Notes: generated by a model not told the origin, from the letters alone. Shown: positions 1 through 6,153, numbered from the stretch's first letter. The stretch: DNA of 9,711 bases from an uncultured SAR86 cluster bacterium (GCA_938075575.1 CALJHI010000022.1:1-9711), one strand, 5' to 3'. Program-made: numbers and translations.

Positions 1-14
1 TTTAAATAGGTCTT

Positions 15-749
15 ATGAAGAAAATAGATTTCAAAATGCTTCTACCAAATGTTATTACTTTATCAGGACTATGTTTTGGTTTAAGTTCAATCAGGTTTGC
101 TCTTGAAGGAGATTTTAATTTAGCAATCTTATGCATTTTAATTGCTGGCGTTTGTGATGTATTAGATGGAATGCTTGCAAGGCATCTAAACAGCGAGTCA
201 GATCTTGGGGCCCAGCTAGACTCCCTCTCTGATTTTCTAAGCTTTGGAATTGCTCCTGGAATCCTTATGTATATGTCTATTTTTAATCAGGAAAGCGGCA
301 TCGGTACTTTTGCTTGCCTAATATTTATCATTTTTTCTTGTTTAAGACTAGCTTTATATAATGTCAGGCTTGAGCTATCTAAAGCTTCTGAGGAAGAGTT
401 CGGCAGCTTTTTTACTGGTATACCCACACCCGTTGGAGCAATTTTAATTCTATTACCTTTAACACATACGTTTATGGGATATGACTGGGCATATGAAAAT
501 TTAAACTTTGTTGCAGCTTATATAATTTTAATAAGTGGCTTGCTAACAAGCAGAATTCCGACTTTTTCAATCAAAAGGAAGAGGCTCTATGTTAAATCAA
601 AGCTAATCTTCCTTATATTTTTCTTTTTAATTGCATTGAGTATTATCAATTTCTTATGGCTATCTATTAATGCTTTAGCATTAATGTATCTATTAACTAT
701 CCCATTTTCAGTTTTTGCCTGGAACAGCGCTAATAATAAAACAAATTAA
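15..749 (+). CDS. pssA: CDP-diacylglycerol--serine O-phosphatidyltransferase (phosphatidylserine synthase)
   Basis: The enzyme transfers phosphatidyl from CDP-diacylglycerol to L-serine, the first committed step to phosphatidylethanolamine, in the inner membrane. The full CDP-alcohol phosphatidyltransferase signature is visible: D48, D51-G52, A55-R56, G65, D69 and D73, with exact D-x2-D-G-x2-A-R-x8-G-x3-D-x3-D spacing. The acidic residues bind the divalent metal and CDP. The 244-residue protein has several hydrophobic segments, starting with the 'LLPNVITLSG' region at residues 9-18 that is typical of the PssA branch, and this fits a multi-pass protein. Assignment to serine rather than glycerol-3-phosphate (PgsA) or choline rests on that N-terminus and overall resemblance, so it is slightly less certain than the family. 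The ATG at 15 has a short AGG at 8-10. The upstream context lies outside the window, so operon membership on that side is unknown. Confidence 0.9.
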   Translation: MKKIDFKMLLPNVITLSGLCFGLSSIRFALEGDFNLAILCILIAGVCDVLDGMLARHLNSESDLGAQLDSLSDFLSFGIAPGILMYMSIFNQESGIGTFACLIFIIFSCLRLALYNVRLELSKASEEEFGSFFTGIPTPVGAILILLPLTHTFMGYDWAYENLNFVAAYIILISGLLTSRIPTFSIKRKRLYVKSKLIFLIFFFLIALSIINFLWLSINALALMYLLTIPFSVFAWNSANNKTN

Positions 750-814
750 GCATTTCAAAGAAAAACTAAAGTAGAGGTATTTTAAAAAAATAGTTAATTA
801 AGATAATATAAATC

Positions 815-2044
815 ATGGACTATATAACCTATGCCGTTCCATTTTTTTTACTAGCTCTTTTAATTGAGTTGGTTTATGGGATAGCAATAAATAAAAATAC
901 TTATAGATTAAACGATGCTATCAGTAATTTATTTATGGGCACACTTCGCACCGCAAATAAGCTAATCATTATTGGAGCTGCAGGCTATGTTTTCTATCTA
1001 GCAGAGACTAGATTCGCTTTATGGAGAATGAATCCAGAGTCTCCAATAACATGGGTTTTTGCTTTTGTAATTTATGATTTCTTTTATTATTGGTTTCATC
1101 GTATCAGCCATGAAAGACAGATCTTTTGGGCCTCTCATGTTGCGCATCATCAAAGCGAGGACTATAACTTAAGTACTGCATTAAGGCAGACTGGTACAGG
1201 GGCGTTTGTGAGCTGGGTTTTTTATATTCCAATGTTTCTTATTGGAATACCTTCATACGTATTTATTAGTGTTGCATCTTTGAATCTTATATATCAGTTT
1301 TGGGTGCATAGCGAGCATATTCCAAAACTTGGTTGGTTTGAGAACTACTTTGTAACCGCATCTAATCATAGAGTTCATCATGCTCAAAATGATCAATACA
1401 TTGATAAAAATTATGGAGGAGTTTTCATAATTTGGGACAGAATTTTTGGCACTCACAAGATTGAAGATGAGAGTGAGCCATGTATTTATGGAATAAGAGG
1501 CACATTAAATACTTTTAATCCTATATGGGCTAATTTACACGTTTACGTGAAAATAATAAAAGAAATGTGGCTATCTAAAGACTGGAAAGATAGGTTATAC
1601 GCTCCCTTTGCAAGAACAGGATGGACGCCAAAGAGCTTTCCTGAAAAGGCAGAAAAAGCTGACTTTGACCCAAGTAATTTTAAGAAATATGATCCAAATA
1701 TAGAAAATCGACATAAGATTTATGCTTTCTTTCAATATTTGTTTATAACTTATATATTTTTAGTTTTTATCCAAAACGAATCCCTAAACTATTATCAACT
1801 TTGGGTAACAATAAGCATGATGGCTTTCACTATGTATTGCACCTCACTGTGGCTGGATGGGAAAGAGGGAAAGATAGCAGAAGTGGTTCGGCTTTTGCTT
1901 TGTTTGGCTATCGGACTCTATGCATATTTTGCAATCTCATTGACCCAAATTTCAGTTAGCATTCTTATATATGCAACAATTAATTTATTAGCATTGCCTT
2001 TTATAAATAATCCCAAAAGGGTTTCAAGGCCTAAGCATGCTTAG
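815..2044 (+). CDS. Sterol desaturase / fatty acid hydroxylase superfamily membrane di-iron protein (AGMO-like)
   Basis: This is an integral-membrane non-haem di-iron oxygenase of the fatty acid hydroxylase superfamily. The eight-histidine type signature is present: H95-x3-H99, H108-x2-H111-H112 and H185-x2-H188-H189, with extra histidines H165 and H168 between boxes two and three. The motif 'IDKNYGG' (residues 196-202), followed by 'WDRIFGTH', is typical of the branch that includes alkylglycerol monooxygenase (AGMO/TMEM195) and related bacterial proteins. Hydrophobic segments lie at about residues 5-22, 48-62, 78-93 and 130-160, and a further three or four lie in a C-terminal extension (about 300-400) beyond the catalytic domain. 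At 409 residues it is longer than minimal bacterial hydroxylases (often 250-300) and close to AGMO in architecture. The substrate (ether lipid, sterol, carotenoid or fatty acyl) cannot be read from sequence. There is no Shine-Dalgarno before the ATG. It sits 65 bases after pssA, whose product makes membrane lipid. Confidence 0.85.
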   Translation: MDYITYAVPFFLLALLIELVYGIAINKNTYRLNDAISNLFMGTLRTANKLIIIGAAGYVFYLAETRFALWRMNPESPITWVFAFVIYDFFYYWFHRISHERQIFWASHVAHHQSEDYNLSTALRQTGTGAFVSWVFYIPMFLIGIPSYVFISVASLNLIYQFWVHSEHIPKLGWFENYFVTASNHRVHHAQNDQYIDKNYGGVFIIWDRIFGTHKIEDESEPCIYGIRGTLNTFNPIWANLHVYVKIIKEMWLSKDWKDRLYAPFARTGWTPKSFPEKAEKADFDPSNFKKYDPNIENRHKIYAFFQYLFITYIFLVFIQNESLNYYQLWVTISMMAFTMYCTSLWLDGKEGKIAEVVRLLLCLAIGLYAYFAISLTQISVSILIYATINLLALPFINNPKRVSRPKHA

Positions 2045-2071
2045 AAATTTATTCAATAATTTAAATATTTC

Positions 2072-2087
2072 TATAATTTAATATAAT
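2072..2087 (+). promoter_or_regulatory. Tandem TATAAT boxes upstream of the PhyH gene
   Basis: Two perfect -10 hexamers (TATAAT) occur at 2072-2077 and 2082-2087 in the 80-base gap between the hydroxylase stop and the PhyH start. The second would place a transcript start near 2094, giving a leader of about 30 bases that includes the ribosome site at 2115-2118. No good -35 element sits 16-18 bases upstream of either. The region is extremely AT-rich, so chance occurrence of one box is likely. The element suggests that PhyH and the amidohydrolase form their own transcription unit. Confidence 0.45.
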
Positions 2088-2124
2088 ATTTAGAAGATAT
2101 CTTTATGAATACTTGGAGTACATT

Positions 2125-3294
2125 ATGATTGATGCATCAAAATCGATAGAAGCTTGCGCTGCATACTATGGAGAAGAAGCTTCTTCCATGAAAGAGTATT
2201 TATTGAATGGAGAGAAAAATGCGCTGGCATTAGAAAATCGAGGACCAATCTCTTTTGAAGATAATGGAAGTCTATCCAAGTCAATAAGAGAAGCCTATTC
2301 AAAATATGGTTTTTATATATTTGAAGATGTCCTTGACCAAGATGAGCTTGAAGATATTAAAATTGATTTAGAAAATCTTAGAACACAATTTCCAACTGGC
2401 CCGGAGAGTCTTGTTAGCGCAGATGGAGGTCCAGCAATGAATGCAGAATCTAAGTCTCTTACTTTAGTTTGGTCTAAGCCTCTAGGAGATCCTTTGGGAG
2501 GGACTGAGCTTGCAAACGGAAGGCATCAGGTAAAAATGTTTGAACCTGAAGCAAAAGATGATGCTCCAATGGCAGTTCCTTTAATTCTTTTGGGATCATT
2601 GCAATTTTCAGATGCGTGTTTAAGAACCTATGCTCATCCAAAGTTGCTTAAAGTAGCAGAATCAATCAATGGTGAGGACTTTGCTCCATTTAATGAAGCA
2701 TTATTTATTAAAGAGCCTGGAATCGGAGCAGCAGTGTCATGGCATCAAGATGGGGTAACACACTGGGATAGTGAAAATTTTGACGAAGAGATTCATGGTT
2801 TTAATTTCATGGCACAAGTTTATGGTAGTACAGCAGTTAACGGGGTCTGGGTTGTTCCAGGTACTCATAAGGTTGGAAAAATTGATATAAAAAAACTAGT
2901 TAAAGAAACAGGAAGTGAACGGATAGATGGAGCAGTTCCTATTGTTTGTAATCCTGGAGATGTGGTGATTTGCAATCGACAAATTCTACATGGCTCTTTC
3001 CCAAATTGCGGCTTTGAACCTCGCGTGACTGTTAATTTTGGCTTTCATAAAAGATCGTCTGTTATTGGCACTCAAGGAGGAGGGATCCATAGCGAAGCCC
3101 AAGTATTTGATGATGAGATTATTGAGCGAAGATCTAGATCAATTGGATATGCTATTGAAGCTAGAAAAATTAAATATCCATCTGAAAAACCATATTCTTA
3201 TAAACCCTTTGTAGATGCAGGAAAATCATATCAATGGAATCAATCGTCCAGAGAGGATCTTAAAGATTATAATTTAGAAGATCTCAGTATTTAA
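2125..3294 (+). CDS. Phytanoyl-CoA dioxygenase (PhyH) family Fe(II)/2-oxoglutarate oxygenase
   Basis: This is a soluble, probably cytoplasmic member of the PhyH family, which uses Fe(II), O2 and 2-oxoglutarate to hydroxylate small organic or lipid substrates. The iron-binding facial triad is visible as H207-x-D209 (in 'SWHQDG') and the distal H289 (in 'ILHGSFPN'). R300 (in 'PRVTVNF') is placed to bind the 2-oxoglutarate carboxylate. A typical PhyH entry segment, 'YGFYIFEDVLDQDELE', sits near residues 61-76. I chose the ATG at 2125 because GGAG at 2115-2118 lies 6 bases before it. A TTG four codons upstream at 2113 is in frame but overlaps that ribosome site. The 389-residue length is longer than human phytanoyl-CoA hydroxylase (338 residues before processing). 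The downstream amidohydrolase starts 4 bases after the stop, so the two are probably cotranscribed. The family is certain, but the substrate is not. PhyH paralogues act on very diverse molecules, so the family name should not be read as phytanate degradation. Confidence 0.88.
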   Translation: MIDASKSIEACAAYYGEEASSMKEYLLNGEKNALALENRGPISFEDNGSLSKSIREAYSKYGFYIFEDVLDQDELEDIKIDLENLRTQFPTGPESLVSADGGPAMNAESKSLTLVWSKPLGDPLGGTELANGRHQVKMFEPEAKDDAPMAVPLILLGSLQFSDACLRTYAHPKLLKVAESINGEDFAPFNEALFIKEPGIGAAVSWHQDGVTHWDSENFDEEIHGFNFMAQVYGSTAVNGVWVVPGTHKVGKIDIKKLVKETGSERIDGAVPIVCNPGDVVICNRQILHGSFPNCGFEPRVTVNFGFHKRSSVIGTQGGGIHSEAQVFDDEIIERRSRSIGYAIEARKIKYPSEKPYSYKPFVDAGKSYQWNQSSREDLKDYNLEDLSI

Positions 3295-3298
3295 ATTA

Positions 3299-5002
3299 AT
3301 GCACATAAGAATATTTATATTAGCTGTTATTGTTTTCATTCCCTTAATTTATTCAGAATCTACTCTAAAGATAATACATGGCAAAGAATTAATTACTCTA
3401 GATGATAATTATGTAGATTCCAATGCCGTCTTAATTGAGGGCAGTCGCATAATTTCAGTAGGATTATTTAAGGACCTTAAAAATAATTTTCCAAATGCTC
3501 AAATAGAAAATACTTTTTCAGATAATATAATCGTTCCAGGCTTTATTGAGCATCATATTCATCCTTTACTAGCTGGAATTACTATGAATTCTCAAATACT
3601 AGCTATTGATGATTGGAATGTGGCTGGTAAAAAAAGCAAAGGGGTCAGAAATAGGGAGGCTTACCTTAAACGCTTGTCAGAACTAGAAAGAGACAAGACA
3701 CAAAAAGATACCCCATTAGTGAGTTGGGGTTTCCATCATTACTTTCATGGAGATTTAACAAAAAACGATCTTGATAAAATTTCTAATGAGAGACCAATTT
3801 TAATTATTCACAGATCTTTTCATGAATTTATTATGAATTCAAAAGCAATGGAATTTTTTAATATAAGCGCTGATGATATAAAACATCTTAACGATGAAGA
3901 TAAAAAGTTAGCAGACTTAGAAAAAGGTCATTTTTCTGAAAGAGGTCTGATAGCTGTTATGTCAAAAATTATGGCTTATCTTGCTGCTCCGGAAAGAATA
4001 TTAAATGGCCTGCAAATAACTGAAAATTATATTCATGAAAATGGGATTACTTTAATAGGCAACCCCGGAGCAATGTATGATCAAAACATCCAAAAAGCTA
4101 AAAACTATATATTTGGAGATATAGATACTCCTTTCAGGTCTCTGTATATCCCAAGCGCTTTGTACATGCTAGAAAATATTCAATTTGAAGACTTGCTAAA
4201 AAAAACAGAAGCCCATTTATCCTGGGGGGCTGGGAAAGTTCAGTTTCATCCAAATCATATAAAACTTTTTTCTGATGGAGCTATGTATTCACAAAACATG
4301 GTTTTAAGAGATGGCTATATTGATGGCCATCAAGGTGTATGGCTTATGGAAGATACAGTTTTCAAAGAAACATTTAAATTATTTTGGGATGCTGGATATC
4401 AAATACATGTTCATCAGAATGGAGATGCTGGATTGGATAGAGTTCTTGATGTTCTTGAGTTGAACATGAAAAGAAATCCAAGAAAGGATCATAGAACAAC
4501 CATTGTTCACTTTGGTTATTCTGCATATGATCAGATTGAGAGGATGAAGAATCTAGGCGCTATTGTAAGTGCAAATCCTTATTATGTTTCTGCTTTATCT
4601 GACTTATATAGTAAAAAAGGTGTTGGCTATGAGAGATCTCAGGAGATGGTTAGACTTGGAGATGTAGCCAGCGCAGGAATATCTGTATCACTTCACTCAG
4701 ATATGCCAATGGCACCTGCTTCCCCGTTAATTTTAATGGATTCAGCAGTGAATAGAATTAGTTATGCTGATAAAGTTGCTGGCCCACATCAAAGAATATC
4801 ACCTCTATTAGCTCTAAAAGCAGTAACACTTAATTCCGCATACACTATGGGTATCGAGAATGACTATGGAAGTATAAGTCCTGGGAAGTATGCTAATTTT
4901 ACAATTCTTTCTGAAAACCCATTAACAGTTAACCCATTAAATATTAAAAATATTCATATTAAAGGGACTATTGTTGAAGGAAGAACCTTTAAAATTAATT
5001 AA
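3299..5002 (+). CDS. Exported YtcJ/NfdA-type amidohydrolase (Amidohydro_3, COG1574-like)
   Basis: This is a metal-dependent hydrolase of the amidohydrolase superfamily, in the subgroup containing YtcJ and N-substituted formamide deformylase. An N-terminal hydrophobic stretch (residues 2-18) followed by 'YSES' looks like a Sec signal peptide, so the enzyme probably acts in the periplasm. Metal-site residues can be traced: H86-x-H88 in 'HHIHP', K322 in 'IKLFSDG' as the likely carboxylated bridging lysine, H372 in 'HVHQNGD', H404 in 'IVHFG' and D468 in 'LHSDMP'. The C-terminal 'YGSISPGKYANFTIL' segment is the usual small beta-sandwich return of the family. The 567-residue length is normal for the subgroup. 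The ATG lies 4 bases after the PhyH stop with no clear Shine-Dalgarno, which suggests translational coupling to that gene. The pairing with a dioxygenase suggests sequential action on one compound, but the bond cleaved (amide, formamide or cyclic imide) is unknown. Confidence 0.85.
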   Translation: MHIRIFILAVIVFIPLIYSESTLKIIHGKELITLDDNYVDSNAVLIEGSRIISVGLFKDLKNNFPNAQIENTFSDNIIVPGFIEHHIHPLLAGITMNSQILAIDDWNVAGKKSKGVRNREAYLKRLSELERDKTQKDTPLVSWGFHHYFHGDLTKNDLDKISNERPILIIHRSFHEFIMNSKAMEFFNISADDIKHLNDEDKKLADLEKGHFSERGLIAVMSKIMAYLAAPERILNGLQITENYIHENGITLIGNPGAMYDQNIQKAKNYIFGDIDTPFRSLYIPSALYMLENIQFEDLLKKTEAHLSWGAGKVQFHPNHIKLFSDGAMYSQNMVLRDGYIDGHQGVWLMEDTVFKETFKLFWDAGYQIHVHQNGDAGLDRVLDVLELNMKRNPRKDHRTTIVHFGYSAYDQIERMKNLGAIVSANPYYVSALSDLYSKKGVGYERSQEMVRLGDVASAGISVSLHSDMPMAPASPLILMDSAVNRISYADKVAGPHQRISPLLALKAVTLNSAYTMGIENDYGSISPGKYANFTILSENPLTVNPLNIKNIHIKGTIVEGRTFKIN

Positions 5003-5043
5003 ATAAATCTACCTATAATTAAAAATAAAATTTCTGTAAAATT

Positions 5044-5055
5044 AGTTCTAGAACT
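5044..5055. repeat. 12-base perfect palindrome upstream of the secreted-protein gene
   Basis: AGTTCTAGAACT is its own reverse complement and does not extend further on either side. It lies 10 bases before a -10-like hexamer (5065-5070) and 24 bases before the ATG at 5079, in a position suitable for an operator overlapping the -35 region. No regulator can be named from it. A palindrome of this size can arise by chance, but it is the only obvious symmetric element in this 76-base gap. Confidence 0.35.
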
Positions 5056-5064
5056 TTAATCTAA

Positions 5065-5070
5065 TATAGT
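5065..5070 (+). promoter_or_regulatory. -10-like hexamer TATAGT directly before the gene at 5079
   Basis: The hexamer TATAGT matches TATAAT in five of six positions and ends 8 bases before the ATG at 5079. A start site about 7 bases downstream would fall near 5077, which implies a leaderless or near-leaderless transcript. No convincing -35 box is present, and no Shine-Dalgarno precedes the ATG. A second hexamer, TATAAT at 5014-5019, could instead give a leader of about 50 bases. Confidence 0.35.
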
Positions 5071-5078
5071 TACTTTTA

Positions 5079-5663
5079 ATGAGATTTTTTATAGCCCTTC
5101 TTCTTTCCTCTTCTCTATATGCAGAGAACTCAAAGGTATTGTGTGAATTAGATGGAACCTATTCAATTACCTATAAAGATATCAAAAAAACTTATTTATC
5201 AGAGGGCATAGAATTCTTTAAGAATCTTGCTACCCAAACTCAACAATCACTCTTTCTTTTACAAAGAGCAAAGACAAGCTTTGCATCTGAGGATTGGGAG
5301 AAAGACAAGATGTATATAGTGCAATACTGGGAAGCTGATACAGAAAATGAGAAATTTAAATCTTTAGTCCATACCTTTGATCCATCTCCGATATGGATAA
5401 ATCCATCAGCATCTTGGTCGTCACAGGTTACAAAGAATGGCATAGAAGTAACTCATTCAATGAAGTCTGGAGAGGAACACCCTTTATTTCCAGATTACGA
5501 TGTGGATTTTTATAGAGTTACTAATTCTTTTAATTGGTATACGGGCAAAGGAAAAATCGAAGCAGACATTTGGCTTAAAAACAAAGAAGATTCAAAAAAT
5601 TCTGACCCAAAAGTTGAAGTTAGGGCATCAGGCCAATGCGCCCCTCAAAAAAAGAAATTTTAA
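5079..5663 (+). CDS. Secreted or periplasmic protein of unknown function
   Basis: I do not recognise the family. The first 15 residues form a short Sec-type signal peptide, with a positive R2, a hydrophobic core and a cleavage-like 'LYA' before E16. The mature protein of about 179 residues has only two cysteines, C22 near its N-terminus and C187 near its C-terminus. They could form a disulfide that ties the ends together. The first cysteine is 7 residues past the predicted cleavage site and not in a lipobox, so a lipoprotein is unlikely. The rest is rich in aromatic and beta-prone segments (for example 'FDPSPIWINPSASW' at residues 100-113 and 'VDFYRVTNSFNWYTG' at 142-156), which suggests a compact beta-rich fold. 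The tail is basic ('KKKF'). The lysine-rich small ORF starts 5 bases after its stop and may be cotranscribed. The 76-base gap upstream suggests its own promoter rather than readthrough from the amidohydrolase. Confidence 0.75.
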   Translation: MRFFIALLLSSSLYAENSKVLCELDGTYSITYKDIKKTYLSEGIEFFKNLATQTQQSLFLLQRAKTSFASEDWEKDKMYIVQYWEADTENEKFKSLVHTFDPSPIWINPSASWSSQVTKNGIEVTHSMKSGEEHPLFPDYDVDFYRVTNSFNWYTGKGKIEADIWLKNKEDSKNSDPKVEVRASGQCAPQKKKF

Positions 5664-5668
5664 ATTAG

Positions 5669-5797
5669 ATGTCGAATAAAAATATACATCTTTTCCAAGC
5701 AGCTCTTGATAAAATTCTAAGAGAAAAAAAAGTAAAGAAAAATAAAAAAAAGACCAGAAGAAAAGTCATTAGTATTAGTGACTTTAAGAAATCTTAG
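5669..5797 (+). CDS. Candidate 42-residue lysine-rich small protein
   Basis: An ATG-started ORF of 42 codons begins 5 bases after the stop of the secreted-protein gene. It has 12 lysines and 3 arginines, concentrated between residues 18 and 32 in a nearly unbroken basic tract. Before that lies a short amphipathic segment ('LFQAALDKILREKK'), and the protein ends in 'SISDFKKS'. Such a composition could bind RNA, DNA or the ribosome, but it also arises easily from A-rich sequence. In its favour are the tight spacing behind the upstream gene, an ordinary amphipathic start, and an end that coincides with a small inverted repeat (5793-5809). There is no strong Shine-Dalgarno, only a purine-rich stretch upstream. 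I do not recognise a family. Confidence 0.45.
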   Translation: MSNKNIHLFQAALDKILREKKVKKNKKKTRRKVISISDFKKS

Positions 5798-5809
5798 TTA
5801 ACGACTAAG
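5793..5809. terminator. Small inverted repeat at the convergent gene junction
   Basis: CTTAGT at 5793-5798 is repeated inverted as ACTAAG at 5804-5809 around a 5-base loop. The stems contain the TAG stop of the + strand lysine-rich ORF (5795-5797) and the stop of the minus-strand membrane peptide (5805-5807). A 6-bp, mostly AT stem without a T-run is weak as a Rho-independent terminator. The position between convergent reading frames suggests a bidirectional end element, but chance symmetry of two TAG stops contributes to the match. Confidence 0.3.
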
Positions 5810-5876
5810 CTATTGATGCTACGTACAAGCTGGCCAAAACTATTAGCAGCGGCATATATTTATCTACTTTTTCCAT
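5805..5876 (-). CDS. Candidate 23-residue single-span membrane peptide
   Basis: On the minus strand, an ATG at 5876-5874 opens a 23-codon ORF. It has a charged start ('MEKVDKY') and then 16 mostly hydrophobic residues ('MPLLIVLASLYVASIA'), with a TAG stop at 5807-5805. This is the layout of known bacterial small membrane proteins such as KdpF- or CydX-type subunits, although I see no match to either. AAGGA lies only 2 bases before the ATG, which is tighter than usual. An in-frame ATG at 5909 would add 11 residues ('MVAQAFINLRN') but lies inside a hairpin and has no ribosome site. It is convergent with the lysine-rich ORF and leaves 7 bases between the stops. The length is too short for statistics, so conservation is the only real test. 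Confidence 0.35.
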   Translation of the reverse strand: MEKVDKYMPLLIVLASLYVASIA

Positions 5877-5893
5877 ATTCCTTAGGTTAATAA

Positions 5894-5933
5894 AGGCCTG
5901 TGCCACCATTTTGTGGCTTTGCTTGCCAGGCTT
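5894..5933 (-). terminator. GC-rich imperfect hairpin, possible end of the minus-strand lysine-rich ORF
   Basis: An outer stem pairs 5894-5900 with 5927-5933 (seven pairs, including one G-T). An inner stem pairs GCCAC at 5902-5906 with GTGGC at 5913-5917 around a 6-base loop, leaving an asymmetric internal loop at 5918-5926. It is unusually GC-rich for this region. Read on the minus strand it lies 11 bases after the stop of the lysine-rich ORF and runs into CCTTTATT, a weak U-tract, so terminator function in that direction is possible. On the plus strand no immediate T-run follows. It could instead be a structured leader element for the membrane peptide. Confidence 0.35.
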
Positions 5934-5944
5934 AAAAGAACTAT

Positions 5945-6073
5945 TTATTTTGTTTTTTTTGCTTTACGTAGCTCTTTATATTTTTTTTCTAATTTGAGTT
6001 TTTTAATTTCTCGTATAGCTTTTCTTTTCTTGCTAGCAAGTGAGGAGTTGTATGCTCTTTCACCTTTATTAAT
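5945..6073 (-). CDS. Candidate lysine-rich coiled-coil-like small protein with ATT start
   Basis: A minus-strand frame is open from just after a TAA at 6109-6107 to a TAA at 5947-5945. It contains no ATG, GTG or TTG. A strong AAGGAG (6085-6080) is followed, with 6 bases of spacing, by ATT (6073-6071), the rare start codon known from infC. From there 42 residues follow, 14 of them lysine and 4 arginine, with alternating K/E and L/I ('IREIKKLKLEKKYKELRK') that predicts a charged helix. The frame also reads plausibly upstream ('SLIKEHFINKGERAY'), so the true start may be further up, or a frameshift may hide it. It would be divergent from hflX and followed by the hairpin at 5894-5933. A + strand frame over the same DNA gives only an F/L-rich complement. 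This is an unrecognised family and a tentative call. Confidence 0.3.
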   Translation of the reverse strand: MNKGERAYNSSLASKKRKAIREIKKLKLEKKYKELRKAKKTK

Positions 6074-6115
6074 AAAATGCTCCTTAATTAAAGATTTTTT
6101 ATTTACTTAATAATA

Positions 6116-6144
6116 GTAACAAAAATAAATAAAATCTCTACAAT
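6116..6144 (+). promoter_or_regulatory. Putative sigma-70 promoter of hflX
   Basis: GTAACA at 6116-6121 (four of six matches to TTGACA) and TACAAT at 6139-6144 (five of six to TATAAT) are separated by exactly 17 bases. The predicted start site is around 6150-6152, only a few bases before the ATG at 6154. No Shine-Dalgarno lies between, so the transcript would be effectively leaderless. The AT-rich background weakens the prediction, but the spacing is ideal. Confidence 0.5.
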
Positions 6145-6153
6145 ATTCATTAC

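Noticed and set aside
1..14. Possible end of an upstream gene (in-frame TTT-AAA-TAG at 1-9)
   Set aside because: Three codons are far too little to support a coding call.
1253..1456. 67-codon minus-strand frame inside the di-iron hydroxylase gene
   Set aside because: It lies antisense to the conserved histidine-box region of a well-supported gene and shows no ribosome site or recognisable motif.
2113..2124. TTG start four codons upstream for the PhyH protein
   Set aside because: The TTG overlaps the GGAG that is ideally spaced for the ATG at 2125, so the ATG is the better start.
5240..5443. 67-codon minus-strand frame inside the secreted-protein gene
   Set aside because: It is wholly antisense to a signal-peptide-bearing ORF and has no independent support.
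5669..5797. The lysine-rich small protein as ribosomal protein bS21 or bL34
   Set aside because: The length and basicity are suggestive, but none of the characteristic residues of those families are present.
5874..5909. Upstream in-frame ATG at 5909 extending the minus-strand membrane peptide to 34 residues
   Set aside because: It has no ribosome site and lies within the loop and stem of the 5894-5933 hairpin. It is kept only as an alternative.
5913..6110. 65-codon + strand GTG-started frame rich in F and L
   Set aside because: It starts inside a hairpin with no ribosome site, and its F/L-rich composition is what the complement of a lysine-rich or A-rich minus strand produces.
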